Shown here: positions 59,800-64,000 of the stretch, in pieces | Position numbering within the stretch: position 1 is the first letter of the stretch | Layout of the letters: every line of letters starts with the position of its first letter | Source of the DNA: Halioglobus sp. | GTDB lineage: Bacteria; Pseudomonadota; Gammaproteobacteria; Pseudomonadales; Halieaceae | DNA length: 64,000 nucleotides | Direction: 5' to 3' | NCBI GenBank assembly: GCA_002699145.1 | Contig: PABK01000013.1 | Span: forward strand, 1 to 64,000 | Notes under the pieces: model-generated | Seen by the model: the letters and a program-made list of their open reading frames with translations, nothing else | What the model was told of the DNA's origin: nothing | Database searches by the model: none | Translations under genes and position numbers: made by a program

Positions 59800-60981
59800 T
59801 CAGGCGACCTGGCGATACACCTGTAGCGTTTCACGTGCACAGCGCTCCCAGGAGAAATCCGCGGAACGCTCCCTGCCCAGGCGGCCCCAGCGATCGCGTT
59901 CGCTCTCGTCCGTCAGTAGCTGGCGCAACTTTTGCGCCAGTTCCTCGGGCTCACCGCTGTCGCACAGCAAGCAGGCGCCGCGCGAGAACTCCGCCATGGA
60001 GGTGCCGGCGCGACAGATCACCGGCACGCCGCTGCTCATCGCGTCCAGTACCGGCAGGCCAAAGCCCTCGTAGACGGAGGGATAGCAGAACACCGCCGCT
60101 CCCGAGAACAGCGCCGGCAGTTGCGACGAGGGGACGTAACCGAGGTGGCGTACGCTGCCGTCGCGTTTCAACGCCTCCAGGCGCCCGAGCAGTTCCTTGT
60201 TGAGCCAGCCCGACGAGCCGGTCAGCACCAGTGGACACTCGCGCCGCAGCGCGACGGGCAACTGCTCCCAGGCCGCGAGCAGTACGTCGATTCCCTTGCG
60301 CGGCTCGAGGGTCGCGACCAGCAACACGTAAGCCTTGTGGTCCAGGCCGTGAGCGTCGAGGACCGGCGCGGTGGCGGCCGCGTCGCGCGGCACATAGTCC
60401 TTGTCGACGCCCTCGTAAACAGTACACACCTTCTCCGCCGGCAGGTCGAAGTGCGCTAGCAGTTCGTCGCGCACCACGTCGGACACCGTGATCACGCGGT
60501 CCGCACGCGCCAGCGTCGCCGGTAGCTTTCTGTCGAGCCACTGCACCACGTGGGGCGGGTGGAACTGCGGGAAACGCATATGGGAGAGGTCGTGCACCGT
60601 GGTGACGCAGGGTCCGTCGTAGGGTTTGAGAATGTAGTTGGTTTCGTGGTAAATCGCTCCGGGCAGACTGTTGGCATGACGGGAGAAGCGGCGCGCCATC
60701 AGTGCGTCGTAGGCCGCCTTGCTGCCGGGCACCAGCCCCACGGCCTGGCGCACTTTCTGCAGCAGGCGCCCGGCGCCGCCGGGGCTGCCCTGCCCGCCCT
60801 GCGCGATCAGCGCGTCGGTGGCCCGCCGCTGCGCCTCACCGTCCTGCCAGTGCGTGCCGGTAAAACAGTGCACGGCGTCCACCTCGTCGCTGGCGAGGAA
60901 CTGGCGCAACAGGTGAAAGCTGTAATTGCCCACCCCGGTGATCGGCGGGCGCAGGGCCTCGGCGTTGAAGATCAGTTCCAT
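59800..60981 (-). CDS. Glycosyltransferase family 4
   Basis: A 393-residue GT-B enzyme. N-terminal half: ITGVGNYSFHLLRQFL, DGPCVTTVHDLSHMRFPQFHPP. C-terminal half: VATLEPRKGIDVLLAAWEQL, then the nucleotide-sugar site YPSVYEGFGLPVLDAMSSGVPVI (EX7E). It resembles mannosyl/rhamnosyltransferases of the WbaZ/mtfB type. It is convergent with rmd (15-base gap) and follows the large glycosyltransferase by 6 bases in the same direction. Confidence 0.9.
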   Translation of the reverse strand: MELIFNAEALRPPITGVGNYSFHLLRQFLASDEVDAVHCFTGTHWQDGEAQRRATDALIAQGGQGSPGGAGRLLQKVRQAVGLVPGSKAAYDALMARRFSRHANSLPGAIYHETNYILKPYDGPCVTTVHDLSHMRFPQFHPPHVVQWLDRKLPATLARADRVITVSDVVRDELLAHFDLPAEKVCTVYEGVDKDYVPRDAAATAPVLDAHGLDHKAYVLLVATLEPRKGIDVLLAAWEQLPVALRRECPLVLTGSSGWLNKELLGRLEALKRDGSVRHLGYVPSSQLPALFSGAAVFCYPSVYEGFGLPVLDAMSSGVPVICRAGTSMAEFSRGACLLCDSGEPEELAQKLRQLLTDESERDRWGRLGRERSADFSWERCARETLQVYRQVA

Positions 60982-60987
60982 CGCCGC

Positions 60988-63099
60988 TCAACCACGCGGG
61001 AGAACGTCACGGCCGAGCAATTCATTCTCGACCTCGTCGAGTAGCTGTTCCAGCTTGCCGCGGAAGACCTCGTTGTTGAACTCGTGACTGCGTATGTAGG
61101 CGTTCCGCGCCATTTCCAGGCGGCGCTTGGGGTCGGCCATCACGCTGAGACTGTGCGCCTGCAATTCCTCCAGGCTGGAGAAGCGGAACCCGGATTCGCC
61201 GTGCTCGACGATCTCGCGCTGCCCGCCGCCGTCGATCACGATGGGCACGCAGTAGTTCTGCATGGATTCCACCGTGGTCATGCCGAAGTGCTCCACCAGG
61301 TGGGGCTTGCTCTCCTTCAGGCCACAGGCATGCCAGAACAGGGCGGCGCGGCGGTAGTAGTCGCGCACCTCGCTGACCGCCGCATTGGGCCTGATCTCGA
61401 TGTCGCAGGCGGCTTTCTGCGCTGCCTCCTGGACGATGTCCAGGTAGGTATTGCCCGGCGTACTGCCGCCCACCAGCACCAGTTTCCAGCCGCGGGTCTG
61501 CTCCGGGTGCTGTCGGCACAACGCGCTGAACGCCTCGATCAACTCGACCTGCTTCTTGCTGCCGCTGATCTCGAAACGCGACACGGACAGGATGATGTTT
61601 TCCTTGTCGTCTGCGCTGCTCGCGGCGTTGTACATGTTGACCGGCGGGTAGAGCTTGTGCGTCGGCTCCAGCCCCCAGCGCTTGCGCACCCAGCCACCGG
61701 TGTAGTCGCCGTTGATCATCAGGTAGTCATACTTGTCGACCTGGAAATAATGCGATTTCTCCTGGTCGGGGAAGTGGCAGACGAAAATGGACGCCGGCGA
61801 CAGCGGATTGACCTTGCCGAGCATATTCGCGTTGACGAAGATATCGTAGTTCAGGCTCTCCCTGGCGATGATGTCGAAAACATTGTACTTCTCGCCCAGC
61901 ACCATGCCCTCGTCGGCAGTGAACCGCTCCTTCTTGTCGAAAAAGGGTATGCGGATAATCTTCATCGACGAAGCGCTCAGGTCGAGGTCAAACCACTCCC
62001 GGTAGTCCTCCAGGGTCACGTCGTTGTTGAAGATGTAGGTGACGTCGTAGCGCTCCTGCATAATCGCCGCCATCTCGGCCACGTAGCGCTGTCCTCCCCC
62101 GGCGAAGTGCCCGGCATGGTCGTAGATTCCCACCCGCGGCCGGCGCAGGCCGAGCACCACTTCCAGGTGGGAAAAGAAACTGCAGGCCGCCACTTCGCCA
62201 AGGTAACGCGGCAACGTCTTGCGCAGTTCGCGCAGGACGTCGATCACCGTCTGTGTGTCCTGGCAGCCGCACATGACACGCACGCTGTGCAACAGGGAGC
62301 GGTAGAGCAGGTCGTATTCGCCCTTCTTGAAGAAGTGTGAGCCGGGAATGCAGGCGGCCAACTCACGCGGGAAATGCTTGGCGACGAGCAGGAAGCGGTT
62401 GCGTGTGCAGAAGTATTCGCACAACGCCTGGGAGGAGCTGCCGTGATAGCGGTGGTACAGCACACTGATGGGCGCGTACCAAAGTTGCCAGCCGTGCTTG
62501 CGGCAGCGGACGCTGTAGTCCACGTCCTCCATGAACATGATGAACTCTTCGTCCCAGGGCCCGACATCCTCCAGGCAGCGCCGGCGAAACATGACCGAAC
62601 CGCCGGTGACGTACTCGCGTTGCGCCGGCAGCGCGTAGCGCGGCGAGTCCTCCTCCTCGAAGCCGATATCCTTGAAGTAGTACTGCTCGATTTCCTCCAC
62701 GCCGACGCTGTTGATCAGGTCGTTGTCGGCAAAGAAGATCTTGCTCTGCACGGCGCCGATGGCCTCGTCGCGGGCAAAGACCTCGAGCATGCCCTGCAAC
62801 CAGGCGCTGTCCACCGTGGCGTCGTTATTACTGATCAGGACGTAGTCGCCCTCGGTGCGCGCAATACCGAGATTGAGCGCGCGGGCATAATTGTTCTCGT
62901 CGTTCTCCACGACGGTGACAGACGGCTGCTGCTGGCGCACCCAGTCAACCGTGCCGTCTTGCGAGCCGTTGTCCACCAGGCAGACATCCAGCGACAAGCC
63001 GTCCAGGTCAAGCTGCTGCAGGGATGCGAAGAAGTCCGGCAGGAATTCCAGTGCGTTGTAGGTAACCGTAACCAGGGCGACGCGAACTTCGCTCATCAT
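60988..63099 (-). CDS. Two-domain glycosyltransferase (GT2 + GT4)
   Basis: A 703-residue fusion. Residues about 1-280 are GT2 (VALVTVTYNALEFLPDFF, VDNGSQDGTVDWV, LISNNDATVDSAW, with VDYSVRCRKHGWQLWY), rhamnosyltransferase-like. Residues about 330-700 are GT4 (ILSVSRFEISGSKKQVELIEAF and VEHFGMTTVESMQNYCVPIVIDGGG). Both halves keep the sugar-nucleotide sites. Each probably adds one sugar in sequence. ATG 63099 forms an ATGA overlap with the upstream gene; ATG 63096 is the alternative. It is 6 bases before the next GT. Confidence 0.88.
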   Translation of the reverse strand: MMSEVRVALVTVTYNALEFLPDFFASLQQLDLDGLSLDVCLVDNGSQDGTVDWVRQQQPSVTVVENDENNYARALNLGIARTEGDYVLISNNDATVDSAWLQGMLEVFARDEAIGAVQSKIFFADNDLINSVGVEEIEQYYFKDIGFEEEDSPRYALPAQREYVTGGSVMFRRRCLEDVGPWDEEFIMFMEDVDYSVRCRKHGWQLWYAPISVLYHRYHGSSSQALCEYFCTRNRFLLVAKHFPRELAACIPGSHFFKKGEYDLLYRSLLHSVRVMCGCQDTQTVIDVLRELRKTLPRYLGEVAACSFFSHLEVVLGLRRPRVGIYDHAGHFAGGGQRYVAEMAAIMQERYDVTYIFNNDVTLEDYREWFDLDLSASSMKIIRIPFFDKKERFTADEGMVLGEKYNVFDIIARESLNYDIFVNANMLGKVNPLSPASIFVCHFPDQEKSHYFQVDKYDYLMINGDYTGGWVRKRWGLEPTHKLYPPVNMYNAASSADDKENIILSVSRFEISGSKKQVELIEAFSALCRQHPEQTRGWKLVLVGGSTPGNTYLDIVQEAAQKAACDIEIRPNAAVSEVRDYYRRAALFWHACGLKESKPHLVEHFGMTTVESMQNYCVPIVIDGGGQREIVEHGESGFRFSSLEELQAHSLSVMADPKRRLEMARNAYIRSHEFNNEVFRGKLEQLLDEVENELLGRDVLPRG

Positions 63100-63431
63100 C
63101 CCCCCTTGACCGGGATATCGAAGGAGTCGCGCAACCCGGCAAGTTCCGCCGCGAGCACCTGCGCGTCCGCCTCAAGCGGAACCTCTGTCAACCGCCGCGA
63201 CACTGTGGGACGGTAGCTGGGCGGGCATACCTTGCGGCTGTCCGCGTAGGCGGAGCCGGGAATCTTGCTGAAATCGATCTTGCGCCGGCGATACCACCAG
63301 GCCTGCACGCTCTCCACCCGGTGCTTGAGTTCCAGGAATGCGGCCCGCAACATGGACTTCAGTTCACCGCGCCGCAGCATCCACCAGGCGTTGACCACCC
63401 GGTCGCGGAGGTAGCGCAGCCTCCTGTTCAT
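63096..63431 (-). CDS. Uncharacterised basic protein in glycan locus
   Basis: A 111-residue protein, rich in Arg and Trp in the first 50 residues (RRLRYLRDRVVNAWWMLRRG, then QAWWYRRRK). It has no signal peptide or clear membrane segment, though the first part could be an amphipathic membrane-binding helix. It overlaps its neighbours at both ends (ATGA), so it is translated with them. I do not recognise a family. A short accessory protein for the glycosyltransferases is possible. Confidence 0.6.
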   Translation of the reverse strand: MNRRLRYLRDRVVNAWWMLRRGELKSMLRAAFLELKHRVESVQAWWYRRRKIDFSKIPGSAYADSRKVCPPSYRPTVSRRLTEVPLEADAQVLAAELAGLRDSFDIPVKGG

Positions 63432-64000
63432 TGCGCCGGTGCCTGGCGCGCCAATGCGTTGAGGCTGTACACCTCCACGGCGACGCCGAAATCGAGAAAC
63501 GGGCAGCGCTGCGCCGCCTCGCGGGCCTCCTCCAGCGAGGCCGCCAGGATCATGGTGTAGCTCCTGGCCGTAGTACCCGGCGAGGTCTGTGCGCCGCCCG
63601 GTTCAAAGCGGCAGGGCTCACGCAGCGCCTGCATGGGGCTGCCCTCGGCCAGTTCCAGCGTGTGCACCCACTCCTGCAGACGGGATACCAGGGCGTCGCG
63701 CCGCTCCTCCTCCCAGCTTTCCAGGTCGGGCCCGTCGAAAAAATAGGCGATCATGTAACGCGACTTCTCCACGCCCTCGTCCAGGCGGCGCTGGAATTCC
63801 TCCAGCTTGACGCCGACTCCCGACAGCGACGGGTCGATCTCATGCGCCATGCGCAGGAGCTTGATCGCGGCGGGCAGGTCGCGATGGCCGAGCTTGACCG
63901 CGGCGCGGCGCAACAGCCGGGCGTCCGCCTCACTCAGGGTAATGGACCTGCCCGGTGTATCGGCATCACTGCCCGCGGTGGACTCGATCAGGCTGGCGAT
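63428..64000 (-). CDS. Partial protein with TPR-like and YCII-like parts
   Basis: The frame is open to the window edge (190 residues visible, N-terminus missing). The visible part begins in a helical region (ITLSEADARLLRRAAVKLGH, then LPAAIKLLRMAHEIDPSL), like a TPR pair. The last 90 residues (SYTMILAASLEEAREAAQRC, then VAVEVYSLN) resemble the YCII/EthD-like ferredoxin fold. It overlaps the next gene at its stop. Whole-gene function cannot be judged. Confidence 0.6.
   Translation of the reverse strand: MASLIESTAGSDADTPGRSITLSEADARLLRRAAVKLGHRDLPAAIKLLRMAHEIDPSLSGVGVKLEEFQRRLDEGVEKSRYMIAYFFDGPDLESWEEERRDALVSRLQEWVHTLELAEGSPMQALREPCRFEPGGAQTSPGTTARSYTMILAASLEEAREAAQRCPFLDFGVAVEVYSLNALARQAPAQ

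Overview
The window is GC-rich (roughly 60-65%) chromosomal DNA of a Gammaproteobacterium. The evidence is the pepA-holC-valS order, rapA, the ydbH-ynbE-ydbL operon, ompW, a wax ester synthase/DGAT, and DUF1302/DUF1329/DUF3604 proteins. That mix recalls marine hydrocarbon and aromatic degraders of the Halieaceae/Cellvibrionales type, but the family-level placement is inference. No rRNA, tRNA or CRISPR array was seen. No gap between genes exceeds about 230 bases.

Layout. 1-90: C-terminus of an ISL3-type transposase cut by the window edge. 94-7137: ompW, a TauE/SafE-type permease, a cytochrome P450, an aldo/keto reductase, then ydbH-ynbE-ydbL. 7156-33169: a large aromatic catabolic region, almost entirely on the minus strand. 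In transcription order it holds an SDR, an HsaA-like flavin monooxygenase, a C-C bond hydrolase, the sigma54 activator dmpR, and phenol hydroxylase dmpKLMNOPQ behind a clear -24/-12 promoter. After a plus-strand GntR regulator come dmpB, dmpC and dmpH. These are followed by a four-gene envelope cassette (YCF48 lipoprotein, MMPL/RND permease, DUF1302 barrel, DUF1329 protein). A strong terminator hairpin follows, then a 2-hydroxychromene-2-carboxylate isomerase-like protein, a LigF-like GST, a second GST, and dmpE, dmpF and dmpG. Together these genes would convert phenol to catechol, open the ring in meta position, and carry the product to pyruvate and acetyl-CoA. No 4-oxalocrotonate tautomerase gene (dmpI) was found.

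33296-50754: housekeeping and regulatory genes. These are a trypsin-like protease, trhO, bolA, an AraC regulator, a repeat-motif protein, an OmpR-type two-component system, an RDD membrane protein, pepA-holC-valS, a cold-shock protein, a membrane-anchored cold-shock-domain protein, a TetR regulator, a DUF3604 protein overlapping a methyltransferase, and a TPR protein with a TonB-C-like end.

50811-64000: a WS/DGAT with a histone-H1-like lysine/alanine tail encoded by an 18-bp tandem repeat, a LysR regulator, a TatD nuclease, rapA, and a surface polysaccharide locus. That locus holds gmd, an rmd-like reductase, a GT4, a GT2-GT4 fusion, a small unknown protein and a partial TPR/YCII-like protein, and it runs off the right edge.

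The most unusual parts are the envelope transport cassette plus glutathione-dependent enzymes inserted in a phenol meta-cleavage cluster, the apparent sigma54/GntR double control of that cluster, and the WS/DGAT tail.
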